Origin: Nocardioides kongjuensis
GTDB taxonomy: Bacteria > Actinomycetota > Actinomycetes > Propionibacteriales > Nocardioidaceae
Length of the DNA: 64,000 nt
Reading direction: 5' to 3'
NCBI RefSeq assembly: GCF_013409625.1
Contig: NZ_JACCBF010000001.1
Location: forward strand, 4,281,001-4,345,000
Of this stretch, positions 33,304-43,324 are shown piece by piece. Each line of letters opens with the position of its first letter. Within the stretch, counting starts at the first letter, position 1. The translations under genes were made by a program, and so were the position numbers. The notes below the pieces were generated by a model. The model was given only the letters and a program-made list of their open reading frames with translations, was not told the origin of the DNA and ran no database searches.

Positions 33304-34242
33304 ATGCTGCGCCGTGCCCTGACGACCGTCGCCGTCCTGCTCGCCCTGCTCGGCGGCCTCCTCGTCGCACCCCCGGCGCAGGCCGACACCAAGCCGCTGC
33401 CGGTGCCCTACAGCTTCTTGCCGAACGCCGCGTTCGGTGGCATGCCCGGCGCCAACGCTCCCGGCACCAACGACTTCACCTGCACGCCCACCGCCGCCCA
33501 CCCGCGCCCGGTGATCCTGCTGCACGGCATCCTCGGCAACCGCTCCACCAACTGGCAGACCTACGGCCCGCTCCTGAAGAACAACGGCTACTGCGTGTTC
33601 TCGCTGACCTACGGCGTCGAGTACGACGTCACCCCGGTCAACCTGTTCGGCGGCCTCGACGACATGCGGACCAGCGCCCGCCAGCTCAAGCGGTTCGTCA
33701 CGAGAGTGCTGGAGGCGACCGGTGCGACCAAGGTCGACCTGGTCGGCCACTCCGAGGGCACGCTGATGCCGCAGTGGTACCTCAAGTACCTCGGCGGCGC
33801 GAAGCGGGTCGAGAACTTCGTCGGCCTCGCCTCCGCCTTCAAGGGCACCGGCGTCGCCTCGCTCGGCGACCTGGTCGCCGGCGTCCTCCCCGACGGCATC
33901 CTGCCGACCGGCTGCCGCTCCTGCCTGCAGTTCTCGCCGACGTCAAGGTTCATGAAGAAGCTCCACGAGGGCGGCATGGTCCAGCCCGGGGTGCACTACA
34001 CGAGCATCGTCACGAAGTACGACGAGCTGGTGCTGCCCTACACCAACGGCACCCTGCCCGGCGTGAACAACGTGGTGCTCCAGGACGTCTGCAAGCAGGA
34101 CTACTCCGAGCACTTCCAGATCGCGTCGAGCCGCAACGCCGCCCAGGTCGTGCTCAACGCGCTCGACCCCGAGCACCCGCGGCCGATCCGCTGCGCGCTG
34201 GTCCTGCCGTTCGTCGGCGAGCTGATCCCCGGACTGCTCTGA
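33304..34242 (+). CDS. Secreted lipase/esterase
   Basis: A 312-residue alpha/beta hydrolase. A signal peptide (residues 1-27, cleavage after AQA) leads to a mature enzyme with the oxyanion segment LLHGILGNRSTNW and nucleophile elbow GHSEG (Ser near residue 151). Four cysteines outside the core suggest disulphides. It resembles actinobacterial extracellular triacylglycerol lipases. A GGGGAGG tract supports ATG 33304, and a KstR-like operator overlaps the promoter. Confidence 0.88.
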   Translation: MLRRALTTVAVLLALLGGLLVAPPAQADTKPLPVPYSFLPNAAFGGMPGANAPGTNDFTCTPTAAHPRPVILLHGILGNRSTNWQTYGPLLKNNGYCVFSLTYGVEYDVTPVNLFGGLDDMRTSARQLKRFVTRVLEATGATKVDLVGHSEGTLMPQWYLKYLGGAKRVENFVGLASAFKGTGVASLGDLVAGVLPDGILPTGCRSCLQFSPTSRFMKKLHEGGMVQPGVHYTSIVTKYDELVLPYTNGTLPGVNNVVLQDVCKQDYSEHFQIASSRNAAQVVLNALDPEHPRPIRCALVLPFVGELIPGLL

Positions 34243-34254
34243 GCGGGAGCGCCG

Positions 34255-34275
34255 TGGCCGAATAGGCTTCGGCCA
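34255..34275 (+). other. Hairpin ending at the PhzE-like start codon
   Basis: TGGCCGAA and TTCGGCCA form a perfect 8-base-pair stem with a 5-base loop (TAGGC); the last base is the A of the next gene's ATG. It could be a weak terminator for the lipase or mask the start codon. Confidence 0.4.
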
Positions 34276-36200
34276 TGCCAGATCAGCTCAGCACCAGCCT
34301 CACTGCCCGGGAAGCCATCACGGCCGTCCAGGGGCACGAGGCCTGGGCGATCATCCGGCGCTCCACCCGCGCGGGCGACCGCGACACCGTCGGCGTCCTC
34401 GGCGGCACCCGCAGCGTGGTCGAGTCGATCATGGACATCCCGCTCGAGACCGGCGTGCCGGAGCCGGGGCACATCTGCGACCGGCTGGTCGCCGTCCCCT
34501 TCCGCCAGGTCGGCGAGCGCGGCTTCGAGGCCCACGACGACGGCACTCCGCTCGTCGTGGTCGACGTGCAGAGCGAGCACGAGTTCTCCGTGGCCGACGT
34601 CATCGACGCGATCGACCCGGTCGAGGTGGAGTTCACCGACCGCGGCGGCTTCGAGACCTCCGACGAGGAGTACGCCAAGATCGTCGCGGCGATCATCGAC
34701 GGCGAGATCGGCCAGGGCGAGGGCGCGAACCTCGTCGTCGGCCGCAACTACCGCGCCGTCGTCGCCGACTTCGGCCCCGACGTCGCACTGACCGTCTTCC
34801 GCCGCCTGCTCGAGCGCGAGCGCGGCGCGTACTGGACCTTCGTCTTCTTCACCGGCGACCGCTTCCTCATCGGCGCCTCGCCCGAGCGGCACGTCTCCGT
34901 CCACGGCGGCGACGTCCGGATGAACCCGATCTCCGGCACCTTCCACCTGCGCCCGCCCGCCGGCGAGACCCGCAGCACCGAGGCCCGGCTCCGTGAGTTC
35001 CTCAAGGACGAGAAGGAGATCTACGAGCTCTTCATGGTCGTCGACGAGGAGCTCAAGATGATGTGCGACATCTGCACCGAGGGCGGCCAGGTGCTCGGCC
35101 CGTTCCTCAAGCCGATGACCCACCTGATCCACACCGAGTACCTCCTCGCCGGCCGCACGACGCGCGACGTGCGCGAGGTCCTGCGCGACACGATGTACGC
35201 CGCGACGGTCACCGGGTCGCCCGTCGAGAACGCCTGCCGGCTGATCAAGCAGTACGAGCCCGAGGGCCGTGGCTACTACGCCTCCGCGCTGGCGATCTTC
35301 GGCCGCGACGAGGAGGGCGAGCCTGTCCTCGACAGCCCGATCGTGCTGCGGACCGCCGACGTCACCCCGGACGGCCACGTCAAGGTCACCGCCGGCGCCA
35401 CGCTGGTGCGCGACTCCGTGCCGGCGTACGAGGTCGCCGAGACGCACGCCAAGGCCGGCGGCATCCTGTCCGCCTTCGGCCTGGTCCCGCCGGCCCCGGT
35501 GCCCACCACGGACATCGCCACCCTCGTCGCCGACGAGGAGGTGCTGATCGCGCTCAACGCCCGCAACAACCGGCTCTCCGGCTTCTGGCTCGCCGACCAG
35601 GCCGGCACCCCGGTCGACCCGCGCCTGGCCGGGAAGTCCGCCGTCATCCTCGACGGCGAGGACGACTTCGTGAACATGCTGCGCCACATGCTCGCCCGGA
35701 TGGGCATGACGAGCGACGTCGTGCGCCACGAGGAGTACGCCGACGGCGTGCTCGACGGCTACGACCTCGTCATCGTCGGGCCCGGCCCGGGCGACCCGCG
35801 CGACGACGCCGACCCGAAGATGGGCCAGCTCCGTGCCGCCGTCGCCTGGCTGCTCGCCAACGAGAAGCCGTTCGTCGCGGTCTGCCTCGGCCACCAGGCG
35901 CTGTGCCACCAGCTGGGCATCCCGCTCGCCTACAAGGACATCGTCTTCCAGGGCACCCAGGCGACCGTGCTGCTCGACGGGCGTCCCCAGCGCGTCGGCT
36001 TCTACAACACCTTCGTGGGTCGCGTCGGCGACGACGTGGCGCTGCCCGAGGGGGTGCGGGTGGACGCCGACGCCGAGACCGGCGACGTCAACGCGCTGAC
36101 CGGCCCGCACTTCCGGGGTGTCCAGTTCCACGCCGAGTCGATCCTCACCGAGCGCGGCTTCGACCTCGTCCACGACCTGGTCTCCGGCGTCCTGCTGTGA
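34275..36200 (+). CDS. PhzE-like fused chorismate aminotransferase (ADIC/anthranilate synthase family)
   Basis: A 641-residue fusion. Residues about 1-430 are a chorismate-utilising domain with NPISGTFHLRPP and TVTGSPVENACRLIKQYEPEGRGYY, which read like PhzE and the ADIC synthases rather than TrpE. Residues about 455-640 are a class I glutamine amidotransferase with GPGPGDPRDD, nucleophile C537 (VCLGHQALC) and the FHAES histidine-glutamate. ADIC synthases turn chorismate plus glutamine into 2-amino-2-deoxyisochorismate for phenazines or enediynes. No other phz genes are present, so its product is unknown. Confidence 0.85.
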   Translation: MPDQLSTSLTAREAITAVQGHEAWAIIRRSTRAGDRDTVGVLGGTRSVVESIMDIPLETGVPEPGHICDRLVAVPFRQVGERGFEAHDDGTPLVVVDVQSEHEFSVADVIDAIDPVEVEFTDRGGFETSDEEYAKIVAAIIDGEIGQGEGANLVVGRNYRAVVADFGPDVALTVFRRLLERERGAYWTFVFFTGDRFLIGASPERHVSVHGGDVRMNPISGTFHLRPPAGETRSTEARLREFLKDEKEIYELFMVVDEELKMMCDICTEGGQVLGPFLKPMTHLIHTEYLLAGRTTRDVREVLRDTMYAATVTGSPVENACRLIKQYEPEGRGYYASALAIFGRDEEGEPVLDSPIVLRTADVTPDGHVKVTAGATLVRDSVPAYEVAETHAKAGGILSAFGLVPPAPVPTTDIATLVADEEVLIALNARNNRLSGFWLADQAGTPVDPRLAGKSAVILDGEDDFVNMLRHMLARMGMTSDVVRHEEYADGVLDGYDLVIVGPGPGDPRDDADPKMGQLRAAVAWLLANEKPFVAVCLGHQALCHQLGIPLAYKDIVFQGTQATVLLDGRPQRVGFYNTFVGRVGDDVALPEGVRVDADAETGDVNALTGPHFRGVQFHAESILTERGFDLVHDLVSGVLL

Positions 36201-36210
36201 GCGTCCCGAC

Positions 36211-36768
36211 GTGCAGCTGATCGCGGGGTCGCCGGCGTCGTACCTCGTCGCGGACGAGGTCGTCGAGTCCACGGCGCCCGCGATCGTCGCGCTGGCCGAA
36301 CGGCTGGGCGCGGGCGCCCCGGACGACGCCGCGTTCGCGGCCGCCGCCTTCGCCTGGGTGCGCGACGAGATCGCTCACGCCGGGGACGCCGGGGACCCGC
36401 GGTTCGCGGTGTCGGCGACCGAGGTGCTCGCCGACGGGGTCGGCTGGTGCTACGCGAAGGCCCACCTGCTCGCCGCCGTGCTGCGGGCGGGTGGCGTACC
36501 GACCGGCCTGTGCTACCAGTGGCTGGCCGACGGGGACGCGCACGTCGTGCACGGCCTGGTCGCGGTGCACCTCGACGGCGGCTGGCACCGCCAGGACCCG
36601 CGCGGCAACAAGCCCGGTGTTGCCGCCGAGTTCTCCCTCGACGAGGAGCGGCTGGCCTGGCCGGTCGACCCCGCTGCCGGCGAGATCGACTGGCCCGAGG
36701 TGCACGTCGTACCGGCTGCCGGTGTGGTCGCCGCGCTGCGGCGCGGCGAGCTCGCGGTGGCGCTGTGA
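36211..36768 (+). CDS. Transglutaminase-like cysteine protease-fold protein
   Basis: A 185-residue transglutaminase-like protein. The Cys-His-Asp triad is visible as GWCYAKAHLLAAVLRAGG (Cys near residue 74), VHGLVAVHL (His near 112) and a following WHRQDPRG Asp. Small proteins of this type are predicted proteases or transamidases. GTG 36211 starts ten bases after the PhzE-like stop; its stop overlaps pabA (GTGA), tying it to the chorismate genes. Confidence 0.8.
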   Translation: MQLIAGSPASYLVADEVVESTAPAIVALAERLGAGAPDDAAFAAAAFAWVRDEIAHAGDAGDPRFAVSATEVLADGVGWCYAKAHLLAAVLRAGGVPTGLCYQWLADGDAHVVHGLVAVHLDGGWHRQDPRGNKPGVAAEFSLDEERLAWPVDPAAGEIDWPEVHVVPAAGVVAALRRGELAVAL

Positions 36769-37310
36769 CCACTCCCGACGTCGTGGTCGTCGACCACCGC
36801 GACTCCTACACCTGGAACCTGGTCCACCTGGTCGCCGGCGTCACCGGCGTGCTGCCGACGGTGGTCCAGTGGGACGACCGGGTCGACCTCGCGGCGTACT
36901 CCCACATCGTGCTGTCCCCCGGCCCGGGCCACCCGGGCGAGTACGCCTGGGGCTTCGACGAGGACCGGCCGGTGCTCGGCGTGTGCCTCGGGATGCAGGG
37001 ACTGGTGGTGGCCTTCGGCGGCGAGGTGGGGCGGGTCGAGCCCGCGCACGGCACGGTCGAGCCGGTGACCCACGACGGGCGCGGGGTCTTCGCCGGACTG
37101 CCGGACCCGATCGCCGCGGTGCGCTACCACTCGCTGGCCGCCACGCGGCTGCCCGACGAGCTGGAGGCCACCGCGTGGGCGGCGGACGGCACCGTGATGG
37201 GGGTCCGGCACCGGACCCGGCCCCTCGAGGGCGTGCAGTTCCACCCGGAGTCGGTCCTCTCCGAGCACGGCGCGCGGCTGGTCGCGAACTTCCTCGCAGT
37301 GGCAGGGTGA
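36765..37310 (+). CDS. pabA: Aminodeoxychorismate synthase glutamine amidotransferase
   Basis: A 181-residue class I amidotransferase with DHRDSYTWNL at the N-terminus, LSPGPGHPGE, nucleophile C74 (GVCLGMQG) and FHPES near the end. It supplies ammonia from glutamine to the partner at 37315. The partner is PabB-like, so folate p-aminobenzoate synthesis is more likely than tryptophan. Confidence 0.85.
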   Translation: MTTPDVVVVDHRDSYTWNLVHLVAGVTGVLPTVVQWDDRVDLAAYSHIVLSPGPGHPGEYAWGFDEDRPVLGVCLGMQGLVVAFGGEVGRVEPAHGTVEPVTHDGRGVFAGLPDPIAAVRYHSLAATRLPDELEATAWAADGTVMGVRHRTRPLEGVQFHPESVLSEHGARLVANFLAVAG

Positions 37311-37314
37311 GCGC

Positions 37315-38559
37315 ATGGTGATCCAGGGCGAACCCGCGGAGCTGTTCGCCCGGATCCAGGCACGCCACGCCCGCTGCATGTGGCTCGACGGCGGAGGCGC
37401 CCGCACCTGGTCGCGACGCCGCTCGATGCTCGGCTGGCTCGACGAGGACGACGTGTCCCTGACCTACGACGCCGCCGCCCGCGAGGTGACCCGCCACGCC
37501 GGCGGCCGCTCGGTGGTGGTCGGTGACGACCCGTTCGCCGTGCTGGAGGCCGAGCTGGCCGACGGGCGGCCGAGCGACCAGTGGTTCGGCTACTTCGGGT
37601 ACGCCGCGCGCGCCGACCTGCCCGCCGTGCCCGACCCGGACCTGCCCGACGCCCTGTGGCTGCGGCCCTCGCACATCCGGGAGTACGAGCACCCGCTCGC
37701 CGCCCCCGCCGCCTCCCTCGGCATCACGGCCGGTGAGCCGACCCCCACGCCGCCGGCGTACGCCCGGGCGTTCGCGAGGGTCCAGGAGCACCTGCACGCC
37801 GGCAACTCCTACGAGGTCAACCTCACCCACCGCCTCCGGGCGGGCAGCCCGCTCAGCCCGGCGGCGGCGTACCTGCGGCTGCGAGCGCTCAATCCCGCTC
37901 CCTACGCGGGCTTCCTGCAGCACGACGTCGACGGCGCGCGGGCGTGGCTGCTCAGCTCATCCCCCGAGCGGTACGCGCTCGTCGACGAGGACCGGGTCAT
38001 CGAGACCAAGCCGATCAAGGGCACCACCGCGCGCGGGAGCACGCCGGCCGAGGACACCGCGGCGCGGGACCGGCTGGCGAGCGACCCCAAGTTCCGTGCC
38101 GAGAACCTGATGATCGTCGACCTGCTGCGCAACGACCTCGCGCTGGTGTGCGAGGTCGGCTCGGTGGAGGTCCCCACGCTGATGGACGTCGAGTCGTACG
38201 CGTCGGTGCACCAGCTGGTGTCCACGGTCCGGGGTCGGCTCCGCGACGACGTCAGCACCGTCGCCGCGCTCAGGGCGCTGTTCCCCGCCGGCTCGATGAC
38301 CGGCGCGCCCAAGCTGCGCACGATGGAGATCATCGAGGAGGTCGAGGCCACCCCGCGCGGGGTCTACTCCGGCGCCTTCGGCTGGATCTCCGGCGACGGC
38401 CGCGCCGACCTCGGCGTCGTGATCCGCACCCTCACCACCTCCGGCGACGACTACGTGCTCGGCACCGGCGGCGGGATCACCGTCGCCAGCGACGTCGACG
38501 AGGAGTGGGCCGAGACCGAGTGGAAGGCCGCCCGGCTGCTGCAGGCGATCAACCCCTGA
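37315..38559 (+). CDS. pabB: Aminodeoxychorismate synthase component I
   Basis: A 414-residue chorismate-binding enzyme. ETKPIKGTTARG (near residues 230-240) contains the lysine that marks PabB over TrpE, followed by NLMIVDLLRNDL, FPAGSMTGAPK and the terminal TGGGITVASDVDEEW. It makes 4-amino-4-deoxychorismate for folate. It follows pabA by four bases. A pabC lyase is not in the window. Confidence 0.88.
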   Translation: MVIQGEPAELFARIQARHARCMWLDGGGARTWSRRRSMLGWLDEDDVSLTYDAAAREVTRHAGGRSVVVGDDPFAVLEAELADGRPSDQWFGYFGYAARADLPAVPDPDLPDALWLRPSHIREYEHPLAAPAASLGITAGEPTPTPPAYARAFARVQEHLHAGNSYEVNLTHRLRAGSPLSPAAAYLRLRALNPAPYAGFLQHDVDGARAWLLSSSPERYALVDEDRVIETKPIKGTTARGSTPAEDTAARDRLASDPKFRAENLMIVDLLRNDLALVCEVGSVEVPTLMDVESYASVHQLVSTVRGRLRDDVSTVAALRALFPAGSMTGAPKLRTMEIIEEVEATPRGVYSGAFGWISGDGRADLGVVIRTLTTSGDDYVLGTGGGITVASDVDEEWAETEWKAARLLQAINP

Positions 38560-38561
38560 CC

Positions 38562-39095
38562 GTGAGCCGCTCGTCCGGGTTCGAGGTCGCGGACGGGGGT
38601 AGGCGTGGGGTCGTGCCCGTCGTCCAGTCCCGGATCCGCGTCCCTGTCCCGCCGGAGGTCGCCTTCGCGGTCTCCCAGACCACGGGCGCGGTGCGCCGCC
38701 GGTGGGACGTGTTCATCCGCGAGCAGCACTTCCTCGACGGGGCGAGCGAGCCGGCCACCGGCGTGCGGACGTTCACGCGACAGCGCCTGGGGCCCTCGAT
38801 GGTCAGCCGCTACGTCTCCTACGCCCCGCCTCGCAACGTCGGCATGGTGATGGAGCGCGGCCCCTGGTTCTTCGACAGGCTCGGCGCCGGCTGGCGCTTC
38901 GAGGCCGACGGGGAGGGGACCGTCGCCACCTGGAAGTACAGCTTCACCTGCCGGCCGCGGTTCCTCGCGCCGGTCGCGGAACGGATCGGCCGGGTCCTGC
39001 TCGGCAGGGAGATCCGGGCCCGGATCGAGGGTTTCGCCCGTGGGTGCGGTGACCCGGTCGTGCTCGCGGCGGTCCGCCCGGGTGGGCAGACCTGA
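38562..39095 (+). CDS. SRPBCC-fold (polyketide cyclase/START-like) protein
   Basis: A 177-residue protein whose core from about residue 20 (SRIRVPVPPEVAFAVSQTTG) is typical of SRPBCC ligand-binding proteins; WKYSFTCRPRFLAPVAERI closes the fold. The ligand is unknown. GTG 38562 is two bases after the pabB stop; GTG 38613 is an alternative start that matches the domain edge better. Confidence 0.7.
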   Translation: MSRSSGFEVADGGRRGVVPVVQSRIRVPVPPEVAFAVSQTTGAVRRRWDVFIREQHFLDGASEPATGVRTFTRQRLGPSMVSRYVSYAPPRNVGMVMERGPWFFDRLGAGWRFEADGEGTVATWKYSFTCRPRFLAPVAERIGRVLLGREIRARIEGFARGCGDPVVLAAVRPGGQT

Positions 39096-39101
39096 GCGCA
39101 C

Positions 39102-39686
39102 TCAGCCCGGCGACGCGCTCGGGTCCGCCCCCGCGCCGGTCTCGGCGGCGTGGGTGGACAGCGTCGTGAGCGTGGCGACGACCCCGCGCACGACCCGCTT
39201 CTCGTCGTAGGGCGCCGGGTCGACCACGTCGACCTGCTGGATCAGGTCGCCGTTCTGGACGAAGCCGGTGACGTAGAGCTGCTCCTTCGTCGCGTTGACG
39301 ACCACGCGCGCGTCGTCGGCCTGCTCGACGCTGGGCGTGCGGACGTCGGCGTCGGCACCCTGCCCCATCGTCCTCCAGGCCTGGTCGAGGGTGCCGGGGA
39401 AGAGCAGGTAGTTGGACGTGATCACCGCGTCGCCACTGCCCTCGGCCGGGGTGAAGCGGCACTCCGGCTTCGTGGGCGTGCCGGCGTGCTCGGTCGCGTC
39501 GATGCCGAACTGTGCCTTCACGAACGCCGTGTCCAGGGCGTCGCACGGGTTCCACAGCGCCGGGGTCTCGCTCGGCAGGTCCGGCTTCGCGCCGACCTTC
39601 TCGTCATCGCCGCACGCGGCGAGAGCGAGGGTCGGCAGCAGGGCCGCCGTCACGAGCGCGGCACGACGCAGGTGCGTCCTAGGCAT
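39102..39686 (-). CDS. DUF3558-like lipoprotein
   Basis: A 194-residue lipoprotein. The signal sequence ends in the lipobox ALAAC (Cys near residue 24). The mature part has the NPCDALD and CRF cysteines of actinobacterial DUF3558 proteins, an envelope family of unknown function. ATG 39686 overlaps the histidine-kinase stop by eight bases, so it is the third gene of the two-component operon and may be an output or sensor accessory. Confidence 0.78.
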   Translation of the reverse strand: MPRTHLRRAALVTAALLPTLALAACGDDEKVGAKPDLPSETPALWNPCDALDTAFVKAQFGIDATEHAGTPTKPECRFTPAEGSGDAVITSNYLLFPGTLDQAWRTMGQGADADVRTPSVEQADDARVVVNATKEQLYVTGFVQNGDLIQQVDVVDPAPYDEKRVVRGVVATLTTLSTHAAETGAGADPSASPG

Positions 39687-41109
39687 GGGGGTTGTTCTCC
39701 CGTCCGGGCAGCTTGAGCACGAGGCGGGCGCCTCCGCTCGCATTGGCGGTCGCCATCACCGAGCCCGAGTGCCGCTCGGCGACCTGGCGCACGATCGCCA
39801 GCCCGAGACCCGATCCGGGCAGGGTGCGGGCGTCGTCGGAGCGCCAGAACCGGTCGAAGATCCGGGTCCGGTCGCCCTCGGCGATCCCGGGGCCCTGGTC
39901 GTCGACGGTCAGCACGCCGTCGCTGAGGCGAACGGTCACCTGACCGCCCTCGGGGCTCCACTTGGCGGCGTTGTCGAGCAGGTTGGTCACCGCACGCTCG
40001 AGCTCGGCGTCCTCGCCGATCACCCACCACGGCCGGGTGAAGACCTCGAACTCGAGGCTGGGTGCGCGACGTCGGACGCGCTGGACCGCGTGGTCGACGA
40101 CGTCGGCGAGGTCGACCGGCTCGACCTGGACCGGTATCGGCTCGTCGCGGGCGAGCTCGGTGAGGTCGCCGATGAGGGTGGTGAGCTCCTCGATCTGGGC
40201 GCGTACGTCGTCGAGCAGCTCGTCGCGCGCGTCGGGCGGCAGGCCGCCGAAGCCGTCGGCGCTGCGGGCGGTCATCGTGAGCAGGTCGATGTTGGTGCGC
40301 AGCGCTGTCAGCGGCGTGCGCAGCTCGTGGCTCGCGTCGGCGACCAGCTGGCGCTGCCGGGTCCGGCTCGCGTCCAGCGCCACCAGCAGGTGGTTGAAGG
40401 CCGTCGCCAGCCGGGCGACCTCGTCGTCGCCCTCGACGGGCAGCGGGGTGAAGTCCTCGGTGCGGGCGATCTCCTCGACCGAGCCGCTCAGGCGTCGTAC
40501 CGGACGCAGGCCGTTGCTCGCCACGGCCCAACCCGCCAGCCCGGCCGCGAGGACGCCGAACACGCCGAACGCGACCGTCACCCAGCCGAGCCGGCGCAGC
40601 GTCCGGTCCTGGTCGACCAGCGGCTGCGCGATGATCAGCGCGAGCCCGCTCTGCTGGGTGGGGACGGCGACCACGCGGTAGCGCTCGCCGCCGAGCACGA
40701 TCGTGCGCAGGCTGCGGTCGCTCTTGCCCTGCGCCACCTCCAGCTCCGAGCGGCCCAGCTCCAGGGTCGGGCCGCGGTCGAGGATCCGCAGCGTTCGCTC
40801 GTTGTAGTCCAAGATCGCGATCCGTACGTCGCCCGCGCCGAGGGCCCACGACGGGATGCCCTGCGAACCCGCCTGCAGGAGGGTGTCCGAGTCGGCGGCC
40901 TTCTCGGCCCGGGAGACGAGCGCGTTGTCGAGGGTGTCCTGCATCTGCACGCGGGCGGTGATGTAGGCGCCCACCGCCACGAGCGCCACCGACATGCCGA
41001 CCGCGATCGTGGTCAGCCAGATGACCCGGCTCGCCAGCGAGCGGCGGTAGTGCCAGCGCCCGTCGGGTCCCGGACCCATCGCGAGGCCCCAGGAGGTCGC
41101 CATGCTCAC
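39679..41109 (-). CDS. Sensor histidine kinase, MprB-like
   Basis: A 476-residue membrane kinase: helices near residues 30-52 and 178-200 flank an extracytoplasmic sensor; a HAMP region follows; the H-box is SHELRTPL (His near 268); N, G1 and G2 boxes are [18 protein letters not shown] and GSGLGLAI. It phosphorylates the regulator encoded just upstream. The arrangement is like mycobacterial MprAB, which answers envelope stress. GTG 41109 overlaps the regulator stop. Confidence 0.92.
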   Translation of the reverse strand: MSMATSWGLAMGPGPDGRWHYRRSLASRVIWLTTIAVGMSVALVAVGAYITARVQMQDTLDNALVSRAEKAADSDTLLQAGSQGIPSWALGAGDVRIAILDYNERTLRILDRGPTLELGRSELEVAQGKSDRSLRTIVLGGERYRVVAVPTQQSGLALIIAQPLVDQDRTLRRLGWVTVAFGVFGVLAAGLAGWAVASNGLRPVRRLSGSVEEIARTEDFTPLPVEGDDEVARLATAFNHLLVALDASRTRQRQLVADASHELRTPLTALRTNIDLLTMTARSADGFGGLPPDARDELLDDVRAQIEELTTLIGDLTELARDEPIPVQVEPVDLADVVDHAVQRVRRRAPSLEFEVFTRPWWVIGEDAELERAVTNLLDNAAKWSPEGGQVTVRLSDGVLTVDDQGPGIAEGDRTRIFDRFWRSDDARTLPGSGLGLAIVRQVAERHSGSVMATANASGGARLVLKLPGRENNPHA

Positions 41110-41816
41110 TCCGTCGCGCGCAGGACGTACCCGATGCCGCGGACGGTGTGGATCAGCCGCGGCTCGCCCTCGGCCTCGGTCTTGCGGCGCAGGTAGCCGA
41201 CGTACACCTCGAGCGAGTTCGCCGTCGTCGGGAAGTCGTAGCCCCAGACCTCCTCGAGGATGAAGCTGCGGTCGAGCACCCGGCGCGGCCGGCGCAGGAA
41301 CATCTCGAGCAGCGTGAACTCGGTGCGGGTCAGCTCGATCAGCCGGCTGCCGCGGCGCACCTCGCGGGTGGTGACGTTCATGGTGAGGTCGGCGAAGGAG
41401 AGGACCTCCTCCTCGGCGCCGTCCTCGATCGGCGCCACCCTGCGCAGCAGTGCGCGCAGCCGGGCCAGCAGCTCCTCGAGCGCGAACGGCTTGGTCAGGT
41501 AGTCGTCGGCGCCGGCGTCCAGCCCCTCCACCCGCTCGCCGACGGCGTCGCGCGCGGTCAGCACCAGGATCGGCACGTCGTTGCCCGCCGCCCGCAGCGC
41601 GCGCGTGGCCTCGAGGCCGTCGAGCTTGGGCATCATCACGTCCATCACGACCACGTCGGGCGCGACCGCGCCGATCCCGGCGAGGGCCTCGGCCCCGTCG
41701 CCGGCCAGGTGGACGTCGTACCCGTTGAACGCGAGCGAGCGTCGCAGCGACTCCCGCACGGCACGGTCGTCGTCGACGACGAGGACGCGGTGCGGGACGG
41801 CGGTACGTGCGGACAC
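41106..41816 (-). CDS. OmpR-type response regulator, MprA-like
   Basis: A 236-residue regulator. The receiver domain (residues 8-120) has the acidic DDD, phosphorylation Asp in [12 protein letters not shown] and the LTA and K of YLTKPF; the winged-helix DNA-binding domain is at about 140-233 ([24 protein letters not shown]). GTG 41816 opens the receiver directly. It leads the kinase and lipoprotein genes. Confidence 0.92.
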   Translation of the reverse strand: MSARTAVPHRVLVVDDDRAVRESLRRSLAFNGYDVHLAGDGAEALAGIGAVAPDVVVMDVMMPKLDGLEATRALRAAGNDVPILVLTARDAVGERVEGLDAGADDYLTKPFALEELLARLRALLRRVAPIEDGAEEEVLSFADLTMNVTTREVRRGSRLIELTRTEFTLLEMFLRRPRRVLDRSFILEEVWGYDFPTTANSLEVYVGYLRRKTEAEGEPRLIHTVRGIGYVLRATE

Positions 41817-41874
41817 GCCCCCATCATGGCCGATCGGCCTGAGCGGTGCCTGAGAGGCGCGAGCGCGGACCGGA

Positions 41875-43275
41875 TCAGTCGTCGTCGATGGCGGGGTCGC
41901 GCTCGACCTCTCCGGCGATCTGCTCCAGCCCGGTGCGGATCGCGGCATCGGTCATGGTGAAGCTGCGCGCGATCAGGCGCACGACGTCGGCGGAGTGGTC
42001 GAGGTAGGCCGCCGAGCTGCGCAGCGTGTCGGTGACCGTGCCGACGAGGTAGGAGTACTCGCCCCACCCGCCGTAGGTGCCCAGGCCCATCCCGCTGGGC
42101 CGCTGCCACGGGGCGAACTCGGTCGCGCCGTCGAGCTGGGTGGCGGCACCGGTCAGCACCGGGCTGATCTCGGTCTCGATCGCCGTGGCGATCCGGCGCA
42201 GCTCGTCGGCGTCGGTCTGGATCTCCTCGAAGTACGCCGGGTCGGTGTGCTGGAGGATCCGCGGCTCGGCGAGGTCGTAGGTGCCGTTCTCCCAGCCGGG
42301 GAGCCGGCTCACCGTGCGCACCATGGACTGGATCGCGGTCTCCTCGGTCGCGATGTCGTCGGAGAGCTTCTCGAGCGCCTGCCGGATGTTGGTCAGGACG
42401 CCGACCGGGTTGTCGGCGCTGAGGGGGACCGGCTGCTGCTTCCTCTCCGGGATGAAGTCCTTCGAGGTCTGCAGGACCGTGCCCGCGATCGCGAAGGCCG
42501 CCGACGTCGCTCCCAGCGTCAGCGGACCGAGGATGGCCGAGAGCCCGCCGACGATGTTGAGGATCGCCACGATGTCCCCGCCGCCCCCGGCGGAGATGTC
42601 GGAGGCCTTCATCGCGTCGATCGACTTCACCATGATGTCGGCGAGGCCGTCGGCCCCGTTCTTCCACGCCTCGGCCTCGCCGTGGGCCGCGGCGTAGAGC
42701 ACCGACGTCACCGCGCCCAGCCCCTCCAGGGAGTGGGGGATGCGGGCGGTGACGTCCTGCTGGAGGTGCCACATCGCCTCGCCACGGAAGCCCGCGACGT
42801 TGGTGTTGACCACGTCGATGGAGGTGTAGAGGTCGACCGCGGGGTCCCAGGCGTCGCCGGTCTTCGGGTTCGGGTTGCCGGTCGCGGCGATCGCCTTCGC
42901 GGCGTTGTACGTCGCCTGCACGGCACCGTCGAAGTCGGCCGGACGAGGCCGGGTGATCCACGGCCGGAACATCTCGTGGATCTCGGTCGTGTAGTAGTCG
43001 ATGAGCCCCTGGAGGCTGTCGAAGGGCCAGCCCGGCGGGATGGGGAGCGTGGTCGGGGTGCCCGTGAACGGGTCGGTCACCTGACCGCCCTTCTCGAACG
43101 TGCTCCCGTTGTAGTGCCCCCCGAGGGGGGAGATGTGGATGCCGCGGCCTGCGTCGGTGCCCTCGAACCCGCCGTCGACCGTGCCGTTCATCCCGAACCA
43201 CGACAGCTGCGCCTCGATGGCGGCGTCGACGATCTTGCCGACGAGCTCGGGGAGGTCTTCAGCGGTGTAGGCCAT
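41875..43275 (-). CDS. Large hypothetical protein, possible ESX-type helical protein
   Basis: A 466-residue protein that I do not recognise. It is mostly helical, has no signal peptide, and holds one hydrophobic stretch of about 35 residues ([19 protein letters not shown]...). Helical N- and C-terminal parts with many Asp, Ala and Thr recall WXG100/LXG-like secreted proteins, but no clear WxG motif pair is present. ATG 43275 gives [11 protein letters not shown] 43308 is a poorer start. It ends 58 bases before the response regulator, so it may be the first gene of that operon or a target of it. Confidence 0.6.
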   Translation of the reverse strand: MAYTAEDLPELVGKIVDAAIEAQLSWFGMNGTVDGGFEGTDAGRGIHISPLGGHYNGSTFEKGGQVTDPFTGTPTTLPIPPGWPFDSLQGLIDYYTTEIHEMFRPWITRPRPADFDGAVQATYNAAKAIAATGNPNPKTGDAWDPAVDLYTSIDVVNTNVAGFRGEAMWHLQQDVTARIPHSLEGLGAVTSVLYAAAHGEAEAWKNGADGLADIMVKSIDAMKASDISAGGGGDIVAILNIVGGLSAILGPLTLGATSAAFAIAGTVLQTSKDFIPERKQQPVPLSADNPVGVLTNIRQALEKLSDDIATEETAIQSMVRTVSRLPGWENGTYDLAEPRILQHTDPAYFEEIQTDADELRRIATAIETEISPVLTGAATQLDGATEFAPWQRPSGMGLGTYGGWGEYSYLVGTVTDTLRSSAAYLDHSADVVRLIARSFTMTDAAIRTGLEQIAGEVERDPAIDDD

Positions 43276-43324
43276 GGGAGAGGGGATCCCCCGGCTGCCC
43301 GGTGTCAAACGTCGTGGTGAGGGC

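Noticed and set aside
34101..36272. 723-codon minus-strand frame over the PhzE-like gene
   Set aside because: Antisense shadow of a gene with intact catalytic motifs; no ribosome site or family resemblance.
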